DNA from: Candidatus Thioglobus autotrophicus
GTDB taxonomy: Bacteria; Pseudomonadota; Gammaproteobacteria; PS1; Pseudothioglobaceae
NCBI RefSeq assembly: GCF_001293165.1
Contig: NZ_CP010552.1
Coordinates: 248,001-312,000 of the forward strand
Direction: 5' to 3'
DNA: 64,000 bases
The notes beneath the pieces were generated by a model that saw only the letters and a list, made by a program, of their open reading frames with translations, made no database searches and was not told the DNA's origin. The translations under genes and the position numbers were made by a program. This document shows, in pieces, positions 13,699 to 22,613 of this stretch (the first letter of the stretch is position 1; every line of letters starts with the position of its first letter).

Positions 13699-14367
13699 AT
13701 GAAATTAGAACTGATTAGCTTTAAACTTTGCCCATTTGCACAGCGCGCTGTTATTTTACTCAATGAACAAGGTATTGATTTTGAACTCACCTATATCAAT
13801 CCAATGGACCCACCTGATTGGTTTAAGGCCATCTCTCCTACTGGACAAGTGCCATTACTTAAAGCGAACGATCAAATTATTTTTGAATCTTCTGTGATTA
13901 CCGAGTTTATTAACGATATCAGCACAACCGATATCCATCCAAAAGACGTCATTCAAAAAGCTAATAATCGCTCTTGGATTGCTTTTTCAGGCGATATGCT
14001 GGGCGATATGTTTGATATCGTAACTGGTGATGAAGAAAAATTTAACACAGCCAAAAAAGCACTCTTTGGCAAACTTGCTAAGATTGAATCAGTCAAAGAC
14101 TCTAAGACATTCTTTAATGGCGATGAATTTAATATGATTGACGCCGCCTTTGCGCCAATTTTTATGCGTCTTTCTTGGATTAATGAGTTTACAAATAATG
14201 CGCTATCACTCGCAGAATTTAAAAATTTAAGCGCTTGGAGTGATGCTATTTTGGCGCTAGATGTTGTCAAAAATTCTGTGGTTGACGGACTAGAGGATGT
14301 TTATTATTCTAATATCGAAGGGCGTGAAGGTCACCTTTCAACTCTTTTGGTTGAAGAAGACTACTAA
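13699..14367 (+). CDS. Glutathione S-transferase family protein (SspA-like)
   Basis: Thioredoxin-fold N-terminal domain with the active-site-like SFKLCPFAQRAVILLNE, then SPTGQVPLL with the cis-proline and FESSVITEFI for the gamma-glutamyl site, and an all-helical C-terminal domain. Length 222. It resembles both GSTs acting in stress defence and the stringent starvation protein A, which binds RNA polymerase. The preserved CPF motif favours a glutathione enzyme. Monocistronic; it converges on the ArsC-like gene with only 6 bases between the stops. Confidence 0.78.
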   Translation: MKLELISFKLCPFAQRAVILLNEQGIDFELTYINPMDPPDWFKAISPTGQVPLLKANDQIIFESSVITEFINDISTTDIHPKDVIQKANNRSWIAFSGDMLGDMFDIVTGDEEKFNTAKKALFGKLAKIESVKDSKTFFNGDEFNMIDAAFAPIFMRLSWINEFTNNALSLAEFKNLSAWSDAILALDVVKNSVVDGLEDVYYSNIEGREGHLSTLLVEEDY

Positions 14368-14373
14368 AAAAGA

Positions 14374-14721
14374 CTAAATAATCGTTAGAATATTTTCTGG
14401 CGGTCTGCCAATAGCAACACCATTTGCCGTTCTGACAATTGGGCGCTCAATCAAAATTGGATTCTCAATCATTGCCTGAATCAGTGCATCTTCACTAAGC
14501 GATTCATCGTCTAAATGGTTGTCTTTATAAGGCACTTCAAACGTGCGCATTAAAGCTCTTGGCTCAAGATTAAGGTCTGTTAATAGCGCCTTTAATTCGT
14601 CAAAACTGGGTGGCGTATCCAAGTATTTAATTATTTCAAAATTCACGCCTTTTTCTTCTAAAATGCCTAGTGTTAGTCTAGATTTTGTACATCTAGGATT
14701 GTGATAAATTATTGTGCTCAT
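14374..14721 (-). CDS. ArsC-family (arsenate reductase-like) protein
   Basis: 115 residues of the glutaredoxin-dependent ArsC/Spx/YffB fold. The catalytic Cys12 lies in YHNPRCTKSR, as in arsenate reductase, followed by KYLDTPPS and the IERPIVRTANGVAIGRPPENI motif that holds the arsenate-binding Arg. The residues fit true ArsC (YffB would read differently at the last motif). No arsB or arsR is in the window, so the natural substrate is not certain. Its start is 15 bases from the divergent tlpA gene. Confidence 0.85.
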   Translation of the reverse strand: MSTIIYHNPRCTKSRLTLGILEEKGVNFEIIKYLDTPPSFDELKALLTDLNLEPRALMRTFEVPYKDNHLDDESLSEDALIQAMIENPILIERPIVRTANGVAIGRPPENILTII

Positions 14722-14736
14722 CTTTAAAAGGTTATT

Positions 14737-15252
14737 ATGAAAAAAATTATTATTATACTCGCCCTATTTGCCAGCTTTAACAACGCTCACAGCATGAGTG
14801 TTGATGACATTGTTAGTGCTGCAAAAGAGGCACAGCAAAAACAGATTATCGCACCTAAATTTTCTTTAATTGACACCCAAGGAAATACCCACACCAATCA
14901 ATCAACTCAAGGCAAATATTTGGTGGTTAATTTTTGGGCAACTTGGTGTCCACCTTGTTTAAAAGAAATTCCTGCTTTTGTAGAGTTTTATGAAAACAAT
15001 CAAGACAAAGTATTAATACTTGGACTAGACTACGAACAAGCAGATGCAGATGCTATTGCGCAATTTACCGATACCTTTATGGTTAATTACCCTATTGTGC
15101 TGTTTGATGCACATAACGGCGCTCAGTTTACTAATTTTGGAGAAGTGATTGGCATGCCAACAACTTACGTTTACAACCCAAAAGGTAAATTAGTTGACTT
15201 TAAAATGGGTGAAATGGATATTGAGTCTTTAACGAAGGCCATTTCAAAGTAG
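14737..15252 (+). CDS. Exported TlpA-like thiol-disulfide oxidoreductase
   Basis: Periplasmic thioredoxin-like protein. Signal peptide MKKIIIILALFASFNNAHS, then a TlpA/ResA domain with NFWATWCPPCLKEIPAF (CPPC active site) and the cis-Pro loop GMPTTYVYNPKG. Length 171. Such proteins keep apocytochrome c cysteines reduced or repair periplasmic disulfides. The stop overlaps the convergent epmB by 9 bases. Confidence 0.88.
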   Translation: MKKIIIILALFASFNNAHSMSVDDIVSAAKEAQQKQIIAPKFSLIDTQGNTHTNQSTQGKYLVVNFWATWCPPCLKEIPAFVEFYENNQDKVLILGLDYEQADADAIAQFTDTFMVNYPIVLFDAHNGAQFTNFGEVIGMPTTYVYNPKGKLVDFKMGEMDIESLTKAISK

Positions 15253-16188
15253 CCAAGTTTTCGAGGACTTTCCCTCATCTCTCACCAACCTTGGCACAAG
15301 ATAACCACTCAGCTGAGCTTGTAATTGCAAGTGTAGTTGTGTTGCTTTTTCAGCACTGACTAGATAATTTTCAGCACCAGATACTTGGTCTAGCATATGT
15401 AAATAATACGGCAAAATTCCCACCTTAAAAAGCTTCAAACTAAGCTGTTTAAGACTGCCAATATCATCATTAACCCCGCTTAATAAGACCGATTGATTTA
15501 AAAACGTCACGTTTTCAATTTTTGCGATATTTTTAGAAAAGGCCTCTGATATCTCATTAGCATGGTTAATATGTGTCACTAAAACGACCTTTAGTCTGGT
15601 TTTAGCCAGTATTTTGGCCAAATAATCGGTTATTCTGCTGGGTATAACCACCAGCGAGCGTGTGTGAATGCGTAAAGTAGTCACATAGTCAAAATTTTCA
15701 ATATTTTTAATCAGTTTTTCAAGCTTTTCATCGCTCAAACTTAAAGGATCGCCACCACTTAAAATTACCTCGTTGATATTTGTATCTTGAGAAATATAGC
15801 GCTCAATTTCTGCCCAGTTACTAATGGCGTCATGCTGCGTATAATTAAAATTTTGCCGAAAGCAATACTGGCAATGAATGGCGCAAACTTGTGAAGTGAT
15901 TAACAATACTCGATTTCTATATTTGTGTATCAACCCAGCCACAGGTGAATTATCTTCATCCTGCAGCGGCTCTTGAGTGAAACCACTTTGCTCAATTTTA
16001 GCCTGTGGCATAACCTGCTTGAGTAGCGGGTCATTAGGGTTGTCTTGATCGATTAGCTGGGCATATTCTAAAGGAATTTTAATCGGAAAATTACGCTCTT
16101 GAAAGGCTTGAGTATTGAAAAAATCATTACTGATTTTTGCCCCTTTTAGCACCTTTCTCGCTTGCTGACTCCACTGACTCATAGGCAT
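15244..16188 (-). CDS. epmB: EF-P beta-lysylation protein (lysine 2,3-aminomutase-like)
   Basis: Radical SAM enzyme that makes (R)-beta-lysine for modification of elongation factor P. The Fe-S motif CAIHCQYCFRQN is at about residues 97-108, followed by EVILSGGDPLSLSD and the PLP-binding region near YYLHMLDQVSGAENY. At 314 residues it is the short EpmB type, not the longer catabolic KamA. EF-P and EpmA genes are not in the window. It overlaps tlpA convergently by 9 bases. Confidence 0.9.
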   Translation of the reverse strand: MPMSQWSQQARKVLKGAKISNDFFNTQAFQERNFPIKIPLEYAQLIDQDNPNDPLLKQVMPQAKIEQSGFTQEPLQDEDNSPVAGLIHKYRNRVLLITSQVCAIHCQYCFRQNFNYTQHDAISNWAEIERYISQDTNINEVILSGGDPLSLSDEKLEKLIKNIENFDYVTTLRIHTRSLVVIPSRITDYLAKILAKTRLKVVLVTHINHANEISEAFSKNIAKIENVTFLNQSVLLSGVNDDIGSLKQLSLKLFKVGILPYYLHMLDQVSGAENYLVSAEKATQLHLQLQAQLSGYLVPRLVRDEGKSSKTWLL

Positions 16189-16191
16189 AAA

Positions 16192-16214
16192 AAAAGCCCC
16201 GTAACGGGGCTTTT
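16192..16214 (-). terminator. Terminator after the 61-residue gene
   Basis: Stem AAAAGCCCCGT / ACGGGGCTTTT with a very small loop and a T-run on the minus strand, 22 bases after the stop of the small gene and 4 bases before the epmB start. It separates the two. Confidence 0.88.
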
Positions 16215-16235
16215 ACATTCGTTCTTACTTAAGTT

Positions 16236-16421
16236 TTAACAAAAGTTAGCGAAGTTTTCATCTGAATGCTCGCCGCCATCTTCGTAACCAGCTTCATACT
16301 CATCAGTTTTTCTTTGCTCTTCGATTTCAGGGTTGTTTAAGAAACCTGCAACCCAACCTTGAATATAGTTGTCGTTTACGCCCATTTCTTCCATTTTTTT
16401 AACGCCTTCGTAGTAAGTCAT
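16236..16421 (-). CDS. Small acidic hypothetical protein
   Basis: 61 residues, strongly acidic, with the C-terminal half EIEEQRKTDEYEAGYEDGG and a final Cys. No signal peptide or membrane segment. It has a clear ribosome site (AAGGAG) 6-7 bases before the ATG and its own terminator, so it is a real, probably well-expressed gene. I do not recognise the family. Confidence 0.65.
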   Translation of the reverse strand: MTYYEGVKKMEEMGVNDNYIQGWVAGFLNNPEIEEQRKTDEYEAGYEDGGEHSDENFANFC

Positions 16422-16541
16422 TGCTGATACTCCTTAAATAATGTTTATAATTTTGTAGCTTATATCAGAGTGTTACTTTTAACTGACATAAGAGAAAGAT
16501 AATATTATAACCATTAAATGCCACAAGGCAAGAAAAAAACC

Positions 16542-18707
16542 ATGAATTTATCAGAAATAACCAACGGTTTAAATGACAAGCAACACCAATCAGTTGCGCT
16601 TGATAACACTCAGAACGCACTCATACTAGCGGGTGCAGGCAGTGGCAAAACCCGAGTATTAACACATAGAATTGCCTATTTGGTTACCCAAAAAAATATT
16701 CATACTGACTCAATATTGGCTGTAACGTTCACCAATAAGGCTGCGGCTGAAATGCGCGAGCGCTTAGGAACGTTGCTAAGACGCTCTATTCAAAGTATGT
16801 GGGTTGGCACCTTTCACGGCCTTGCACATCGCCTTTTGCGTACGCATTATGAAAAAGCCGGCCTAACATCAGGCTTTCAAATCCTAGACGCGCAAGATCA
16901 GTATCGCATTGTTAAGCGCTTGATGAAAGAAAACAATATTGATGAATCTAAATTTCCTGTGAGAAAGGTTCAGTGGTTTATCAATCAACAAAAGGATGAA
17001 GGTATTCGCGCTCAAGATGTTGATCCTGGTTATAACTTTTTTGTTAAAAAAAGCCTTGAAGTATTTGTTTTGTATGAGGCGCATTGTCGCGCTAATGATC
17101 TGATTGATTTTGCCGAATTGCTGGTACGTAGCTACGAGCTACTCAAAAATAACGCAGAGCTTCTCGAGCACTATCAAACACGCTTTTCTCACATTTTAGT
17201 GGACGAATTTCAAGACACCAATACTGTGCAGTACAAATGGATTCAGCAATTATTTACTGGTAATAATCAAGTCTTTTGTGTGGGAGATGACGACCAATCT
17301 ATTTACGGCTGGCGCGGTGCAAAAATTGAAAATATCACCAAACTAGAAACAGATTTCGCCCCCATTCAAACCATTCGCTTAGAGCAAAATTATCGCTCCA
17401 CTGGCCATATCTTATCCGCTTCAAATGCGCTTATTGCCAACAACACTAATCGCATGGGTAAATCCCTGTGGACCGATGCTGGTGATGGTGATTTGATTGA
17501 CGTATATGAAGCGCGCACGGAAACAGACGAAGCAGATTATGTGGTTCGTAAAATTCAAAAACTGATTAAAGATGGCGGTCGCGCTAGTGATTGTGCTATT
17601 TTGTATCGCTCCAATGCGCAGTCAAGAGTTTTTGAAGAAGTGCTGATTAAATACAATGTTCCTTATATTATTTACGGTGGTTTGAGATTTTTTGAACGCG
17701 GCGAAATTAAAGATGCACTGGGTTATTTGCGTCTCATTGAAAATACGGCTGACAATGTCGCATTTGAACGTATTGTTAACTTTCCAACACGAGGAATCGG
17801 CAATGCTACGCTGGAAAAAATACGCGAATTTGCACGCAATGAACACACCAATTTATTCCAAGCGGCACAGCAAGTATCGCCAACCTTACCAACACGAGCA
17901 TCCAATGCTCTAAAGGGATTTATTGCGCTGATTGAGCAGATGGTTGATGACAGCAAACATCTAGATTTAAGCGAAAAAGTTGCGCATTTATTGAGTGCAT
18001 CGGGCTTGATGAATCATTACGCTAATGACAAAACTGACAAAGCGGGTAGCAAAAAAGAAAACCTGGAAGAGTTGATATCCGCCGCCAAACAATACAAACA
18101 CGAAGAAGATAGCGAAATGAACGAAGTGGTTGGCTTTATCTCACTTGCCTCACTTGATTCTAGTGGTGATGGCAATGCGCCTGCTGTGGACAATGTGCAA
18201 TTAATGACGATTCACTCCGCCAAAGGCTTAGAGTTTCCAAATGTGTTTTTAGGTGGCTTAGAGGAGGATTTATTCCCTTCAAGACAATCAAAAGACGAGC
18301 CACATTTAATGGATGAGGAAAGACGATTATGCTACGTCGGTATGACTCGAGCCATGAAAAGACTCACCTTGTCATTTGCCGTTAAGAGATTTTTACACGG
18401 CCAATCTTTGTACGCTTACCCATCGCGTTTTTTAGATGAAATACCCAGTGAATATATTAATAAAGTTAAGGCAAAATTTGGTGCAACCCAAGTCAATTAT
18501 CAAGAAGATGATATTTATAATCAAGATATCGAGCCTCAAGCGAATGGCCAGTTAGCTGTTGGTGCAGGTGTTAGGCATGCTAAATTTGGTTATGGCTCTG
18601 TGCTTAACTTTGAGGGTGATGGCGATAGCGCCAGAATTCAGATTAAATTTAAAACAGCCGGTACAAAATGGCTAATTGCTAGCTATGCTAATTTGGAGTT
18701 TGTTTAG
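16542..18707 (+). CDS. uvrD: DNA helicase II (UvrD/Rep/PcrA, superfamily 1)
   Basis: 3'-5' helicase of nucleotide excision and mismatch repair. Motifs in order: Q-motif LNDKQHQSV, Walker A AGAGSGKT, Ia TFTNKAAAEM, DEFQDTN, GDDDQSIYGWRGA, QNYRS, TIHSAKGLEF and VGMTRAMKRL. The C terminus KFGYGSVLNFEG...ANLEFV is the Tudor-like domain of UvrD that contacts RNA polymerase. An earlier ATG at 16,518 would add 8 residues (MPQGKKKT), but an AAGG ribosome site and family N terminus favour 16,542. It overlaps the convergent AraC gene by 20 bases. Confidence 0.93.
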   Translation: MNLSEITNGLNDKQHQSVALDNTQNALILAGAGSGKTRVLTHRIAYLVTQKNIHTDSILAVTFTNKAAAEMRERLGTLLRRSIQSMWVGTFHGLAHRLLRTHYEKAGLTSGFQILDAQDQYRIVKRLMKENNIDESKFPVRKVQWFINQQKDEGIRAQDVDPGYNFFVKKSLEVFVLYEAHCRANDLIDFAELLVRSYELLKNNAELLEHYQTRFSHILVDEFQDTNTVQYKWIQQLFTGNNQVFCVGDDDQSIYGWRGAKIENITKLETDFAPIQTIRLEQNYRSTGHILSASNALIANNTNRMGKSLWTDAGDGDLIDVYEARTETDEADYVVRKIQKLIKDGGRASDCAILYRSNAQSRVFEEVLIKYNVPYIIYGGLRFFERGEIKDALGYLRLIENTADNVAFERIVNFPTRGIGNATLEKIREFARNEHTNLFQAAQQVSPTLPTRASNALKGFIALIEQMVDDSKHLDLSEKVAHLLSASGLMNHYANDKTDKAGSKKENLEELISAAKQYKHEEDSEMNEVVGFISLASLDSSGDGNAPAVDNVQLMTIHSAKGLEFPNVFLGGLEEDLFPSRQSKDEPHLMDEERRLCYVGMTRAMKRLTLSFAVKRFLHGQSLYAYPSRFLDEIPSEYINKVKAKFGATQVNYQEDDIYNQDIEPQANGQLAVGAGVRHAKFGYGSVLNFEGDGDSARIQIKFKTAGTKWLIASYANLEFV

Positions 18708-19620
18708 TCTTTTGATATTGACTAGGTGTACAGCCATAAAATTGGCCGAATCTTCGACTAAAGTGGCTCGGATCGCTAAAACCAATGCTATAGCAAACCG
18801 TTGTAATTGATTGGCCTTTTTGCAGCATGTCCGCTGCCATTTCTAGTCGAAGTTGCCAATAAAAATCACCCGGCGTGCAGCCTAAATGACGCTTAAACGC
18901 TGTATACAATGCACTTCGACTCATGCAAGCTTTTTGGGACAGTTGGTTTATATCAAAAGGTTTGGAAATGTTACTTTTCAAATAATCTATCACGGCAGTG
19001 ATGCTGTCAGCATCTGGCGCATTATGTGCATAATTTAGCAACATATCTCTACTCTGCTGTCTTAATAAGCGAGTAACCAGCTCTGAAATACCAAAACCTA
19101 CTAAAACCTCTTTATCTGGATGGTTGTTTGTAAATAGCCCGACCAGGCGATTAAGTAGCTTTTGTGTATCAACCGTATGATGCAGGTGAATATTTTCAGA
19201 TTGATATTCCCAATTCTTGTTCACCATACTAGAGGGAAACAAGTCTTGCATTTTGTCAGAAATTTTATCAATCCTGTCTTTAGATATTTCCACCGTTAGA
19301 CAGGTTGTTGGCACGTTTTCTTGCGCTTCTGGGAAATCAATTTCAACACAACCCTTAGGTCGTATGACATAAGATTCATGTGGCAAAAATATTTGTGATT
19401 CTAAATTATCCAAGTTATGCATAATTTTTTTACCTGTAATCATGCCGCAATACATGACTTGGTCAGCACTCAAAGCAACCCTATTTGCTTTTCTATAGGT
19501 ATCGTAGATGCTTAATTCGCTATCAGGACCTAAAAAAGAAACCTTGTTCTCAACCAACAATTCTCTATTTTTATATCTTTCAAGCGAGGATACATCCAAA
19601 TGTTTTTTCACAATCAACAA
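18688..19620 (-). CDS. AraC-family transcriptional regulator
   Basis: About 310 residues with an N-terminal sensor region and the C-terminal double helix-turn-helix domain. The DNA-binding part holds SDAITAVIDYLKSNISKPF-like text, LSQKACMSRSALYTAFKRHL and the signature GFSDPSHFSRRFGQFYGCTPSQYQ. It is divergent from the aldehyde dehydrogenase gene, and a 19-bp direct repeat between them (19,653-19,692) is the likely operator. The start is uncertain: 19,620 would be a TTG, with GTG at 19,611 as the alternative. The overall layout resembles ethanolamine or alcohol-responsive regulators of the AraC type; the inducer cannot be inferred. Confidence 0.85.
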   Translation of the reverse strand: MLIVKKHLDVSSLERYKNRELLVENKVSFLGPDSELSIYDTYRKANRVALSADQVMYCGMITGKKIMHNLDNLESQIFLPHESYVIRPKGCVEIDFPEAQENVPTTCLTVEISKDRIDKISDKMQDLFPSSMVNKNWEYQSENIHLHHTVDTQKLLNRLVGLFTNNHPDKEVLVGFGISELVTRLLRQQSRDMLLNYAHNAPDADSITAVIDYLKSNISKPFDINQLSQKACMSRSALYTAFKRHLGCTPGDFYWQLRLEMAADMLQKGQSITTVCYSIGFSDPSHFSRRFGQFYGCTPSQYQKTKQTPN

Positions 19621-19652
19621 TCATTAAGCTAACCAATCTATTTTTTAACCTG

Positions 19653-19692
19653 TTTTAGACTGTGAGTCAAGCGTTTTGGACTGTGAGTCAAG
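19653..19692 (+). promoter_or_regulatory. Direct-repeat operator for the AraC-type regulator
   Basis: TTTTAGACTGTGAGTCAAG (19,653-19,671) is repeated with one change at 19,674-19,692, a 21-bp period of two helical turns. The second copy overlaps where the -35 of the TATACT box (19,713-19,718) should be; that -35 is poor. This is the classical class II arrangement for AraC activators. Confidence 0.75.
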
Positions 19693-19712
19693 AATATTAA
19701 AAATCACACATT

Positions 19713-19718
19713 TATACT
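19713..19718 (+). promoter_or_regulatory. -10 box of the aldehyde dehydrogenase promoter
   Basis: TATACT, 38 bases before the ATG at 19,757, with a weak -35 (AAGAAT at 19,690-19,695) covered by the downstream operator copy. It implies an activator-dependent promoter. Confidence 0.55.
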
Positions 19719-19756
19719 GTCATGGAAAACATTATAAAACAAACGAGGGGAATACT

Positions 19757-21277
19757 ATGATTTACGCACAACCGGGCTCTGAAGGCTCAGTCATTACATT
19801 TAAAGCACGCTATGAGAATTATATTAACGGCGAATGGACGCCGCCTGTTAAGGGCAGCTACTTTACTAACGGCACACCTGTCACTGGAGAAGGTTTTTGT
19901 GAAATACCCAGATCAACTTCGGAAGATATTAACTTAGCACTCGATGCAGCTCACGCTGCCAAAGCCACTTGGGGCAAAACATCTGTCACAGAAAGGTCAA
20001 ATTTATTACTCAAAATTGCCGATAGAATTGAACAAAATCTTGAAATGCTAGCCGTTGCAGAAACTTGGGATAATGGTAAAGCAGTTCGCGAAACATTGGC
20101 AGCTGACGTACCACTGTGTGTTGACCATTTTCGTTATTATGCTGGCTGTATTCGCGCCCAAGAAGGCACTATGGGTGAGCTAGATGAAAATACGGTCTCT
20201 TATCAATTTCATGAGCCACTTGGTGTCGTTGGCCAAATTATCCCCTGGAACTTTCCTTTATTGATGGCAGCTTGGAAGCTTGCACCTGCACTAGTTACTG
20301 GTAATTGTGTTGTATTAAAGCCTGCTGAGCAAACACCTGTATCCATTTTAATACTGATGGAAATTATTGGTGATTTACTACCACCAGGCGTGCTAAATGT
20401 TGTGAATGGCTATGGTAAAGAAGCTGGACAAGCACTAGCAACCAGTACGCGTATTGATAAAATCGCTTTCACTGGGTCAACCCCAGTAGGCTCTCATATC
20501 TTAAGATGTGCTGCTGAAAATATCATCCCTTCAACCGTTGAGCTGGGTGGAAAATCACCCAACATATTTTTTGAAGATATTATGCAACAAGAGGATGACT
20601 ATATTAGCAAATGTGCCGAAGGTGCTGTGTTGGCTTTCTTTAACCAAGGAGAGGTTTGCACTTGCCCTTCTCGCGCTTTAATTCAAGAAAGTATTTATGA
20701 TGAATTTATTGCTATTATTATTGAACGCTCTAAGAAAATCATTCGTGGAAATCCACTTGATACAGATACTCAAGTAGGCGCCCAAGCTTCTCAAGAGCAG
20801 TTTGATAAAATTATGGATTATATGGATATTGGTGCCAAAGAAGGTGCTGAGTTGATATTGGGTGGCGGTGTTGCTCAAGTTGGCTCTGAATTTGGAAACG
20901 GCTATTATGTTGAACCAACCTTACTTAAAGGTGACAACAAGATGCGCATCTTTCAGGAGGAAATTTTCGGCCCTGTTGTGTCCGTTACTACCTTTAAAGA
21001 TGAGGCGGAAGCTTTGGCTATTGCCAATGATTCTGAGTTTGGCTTAGGTGCAGGCGTTTGGACGCGTGATATAAACCTTGCTTACCGTATGGGTCGTGGT
21101 ATTCAAGCGGGACGCGTTTGGACAAATTGCTACCACTTATATCCTGCACACGCTGCGTTTGGTGGCTATAAGAAATCAGGCGTAGGACGCGAAACGCACA
21201 AGATGATGCTCAATCACTACCAACAAACTAAAAACTTATTGGTAAGTTATAGCACCAGTCCTCTTGGATTTTTCTAA
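19757..21277 (+). CDS. exaC: NAD-dependent aldehyde dehydrogenase (ExaC/AldB type)
   Basis: Oxidises acetaldehyde-type aldehydes to acids with NAD+. 506 residues; the N terminus [27 protein letters not shown] is characteristic of the ExaC/AldB acetaldehyde dehydrogenase group. Cofactor and catalytic motifs are [35 protein letters not shown] (general base Glu) and [12 protein letters not shown] (nucleophile Cys). The frame is open further upstream to 19,676, but GAGGGG 5 bases before the ATG at 19,757 fixes the start. Controlled by the divergent AraC regulator. No alcohol dehydrogenase gene is adjacent. Confidence 0.92.
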   Translation: MIYAQPGSEGSVITFKARYENYINGEWTPPVKGSYFTNGTPVTGEGFCEIPRSTSEDINLALDAAHAAKATWGKTSVTERSNLLLKIADRIEQNLEMLAVAETWDNGKAVRETLAADVPLCVDHFRYYAGCIRAQEGTMGELDENTVSYQFHEPLGVVGQIIPWNFPLLMAAWKLAPALVTGNCVVLKPAEQTPVSILILMEIIGDLLPPGVLNVVNGYGKEAGQALATSTRIDKIAFTGSTPVGSHILRCAAENIIPSTVELGGKSPNIFFEDIMQQEDDYISKCAEGAVLAFFNQGEVCTCPSRALIQESIYDEFIAIIIERSKKIIRGNPLDTDTQVGAQASQEQFDKIMDYMDIGAKEGAELILGGGVAQVGSEFGNGYYVEPTLLKGDNKMRIFQEEIFGPVVSVTTFKDEAEALAIANDSEFGLGAGVWTRDINLAYRMGRGIQAGRVWTNCYHLYPAHAAFGGYKKSGVGRETHKMMLNHYQQTKNLLVSYSTSPLGFF

Positions 21278-21313
21278 AAAGATGTAGCCTTAATAAGAAA
21301 AAGCTGGACAGCT

Positions 21314-21342
21314 AAAAAACCGCATTCATTAATGCGGTTTTT
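21314..21342. terminator. Bidirectional terminator between exaC and the 93-residue gene
   Basis: Stem AAAAAACCGCATT / AATGCGGTTTTTT with loop CATT, flanked by an A-run and a T-run, between two convergent genes; it overlaps the stop of the minus-strand gene. Confidence 0.9.
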
Positions 21343-21623
21343 TAGTTTAATGTTTTCTTTAAATCGTCAATAGAAAAACTTTGAACAGTTTGCTCATCGG
21401 TATAAACCGGCTTCATCTTAGTATGTGTGCCCGATTGCTTTTCAATTTCAGTTTGACGGGAGATAACCAAATTTAAACAATCAGTGATCATTTTTTGTGT
21501 ATTTTCTGTCAACGGATGACGCAAGCCTGGCTTGGTCATGGTGTCTTTTGCCACTGAGATTAGGGTTTTTCTCATGGCATTTAATAATCTTACTTCAAAT
21601 TCTGGTGTAGTTTTATCACTCAT
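21342..21623 (-). CDS. Conserved hypothetical protein downstream of nagZ
   Basis: 93 residues, soluble, no signal peptide. The middle segment KPGLRHPLTENTQKMITDCLNLVISRQTEIE looks like a gammaproteobacterial conserved family of unknown role; polar helices are predicted by eye. It overlaps the end of nagZ by 4 bases and is the last gene of the peptidoglycan-recycling operon. Confidence 0.6.
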   Translation of the reverse strand: MSDKTTPEFEVRLLNAMRKTLISVAKDTMTKPGLRHPLTENTQKMITDCLNLVISRQTEIEKQSGTHTKMKPVYTDEQTVQSFSIDDLKKTLN

Positions 21624-22606
21624 AATAAGCTCTTAATCGTTTCTAAATGTTGTAAATAGGTTATTTTATCGGATTTATACTTTCTATTACCTTGCATTGA
21701 TTGTAGCTTTTCATTCAAGCCCCAATCTTGATCGATCACCTCTAATACCATTTCTGGATGATTACAAATCAACACCATGTCACAACCGCTTGCCAATGAA
21801 GCTTTAACACGATCTTTAATATGTTCGATAAAAAAAGCACCTTGCATCGATAGATCATCACTAAAAACAAGCCCTTCAAAGCCTAGTTTATTTTTTAAGA
21901 TACCTTGAATCCATTTCTCAGAAAATCCGGCGGGCTTGTCATCTACCTTTGAATAAATCACATGAGCAGGCATAACCGCATCAAGCCCCTCATCAACCAA
22001 ACCCTTGAACACGGCCATATCTTGATAAACTTCCTTAGCTGGTCGATCGTCAACTGGCAATTCTAAATGTGAGTCGAGTGTGACGTACCCATGTCCTGGA
22101 AAATGCTTGCCCACGCATTTCATACCTGCCCTATGCATACCTTTGATTAATGCTTGTGCCAATTGCACCACAGCATCCGAATTGGAGTGAAAGGCACGAT
22201 TACCAATGACAGAGGAGTTGCCATAATCCAAATCAAGCACAGGTGCAAAAGAAAAATCAACGTCTACTTCTAATAGCTCATAGGCCAATACAAACCCGCA
22301 AGAGCATGCATACTTTAGCGCTTTTTTAGGATTTTTATCATACAGCTCACCTAATTTTGACATGGCAGGCAGATGTGTGAATCCATTTTTAAAGCGCTGC
22401 ACGCGACCGCCTTCATGGTCAACAGCAATTAAAAGGTTGGGCTTAATGGCGCGAATAGAGATAATGAGTCGTTTGATCTGATCGATGGATTCAAAATTAC
22501 GACTAAATAAAATAACGCCACCAATACTAGGTTTTGCTAATTGTGTTTTTTCTATGGGGGTTAGTGTCAGCGCTGACACGTCCATCATGATTGGGCCTAA
22601 TTTCAT
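21620..22606 (-). CDS. nagZ: Beta-N-acetylhexosaminidase NagZ
   Basis: Cytosolic glycoside hydrolase family 3 enzyme that removes GlcNAc from anhydro-muropeptides during peptidoglycan recycling. Family features: AVDHEGGRVQRF near 81-92, KHFPGHGYVTLDSHLELP (with the catalytic His loop), and FSDDLSMQGA with the nucleophile Asp. Length 328 is standard. It lies downstream of ampG, which imports its substrate. Confidence 0.95.
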   Translation of the reverse strand: MKLGPIMMDVSALTLTPIEKTQLAKPSIGGVILFSRNFESIDQIKRLIISIRAIKPNLLIAVDHEGGRVQRFKNGFTHLPAMSKLGELYDKNPKKALKYACSCGFVLAYELLEVDVDFSFAPVLDLDYGNSSVIGNRAFHSNSDAVVQLAQALIKGMHRAGMKCVGKHFPGHGYVTLDSHLELPVDDRPAKEVYQDMAVFKGLVDEGLDAVMPAHVIYSKVDDKPAGFSEKWIQGILKNKLGFEGLVFSDDLSMQGAFFIEHIKDRVKASLASGCDMVLICNHPEMVLEVIDQDWGLNEKLQSMQGNRKYKSDKITYLQHLETIKSLL

Positions 22607-22613
22607 AGTTTGT

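Noticed and set aside
13530-13718. 62-codon open frame between rlmH and the SspA-like gene
   Set aside because: It lies in the arms of an inverted repeat, overlaps both neighbouring genes, and its sequence looks like no protein family.
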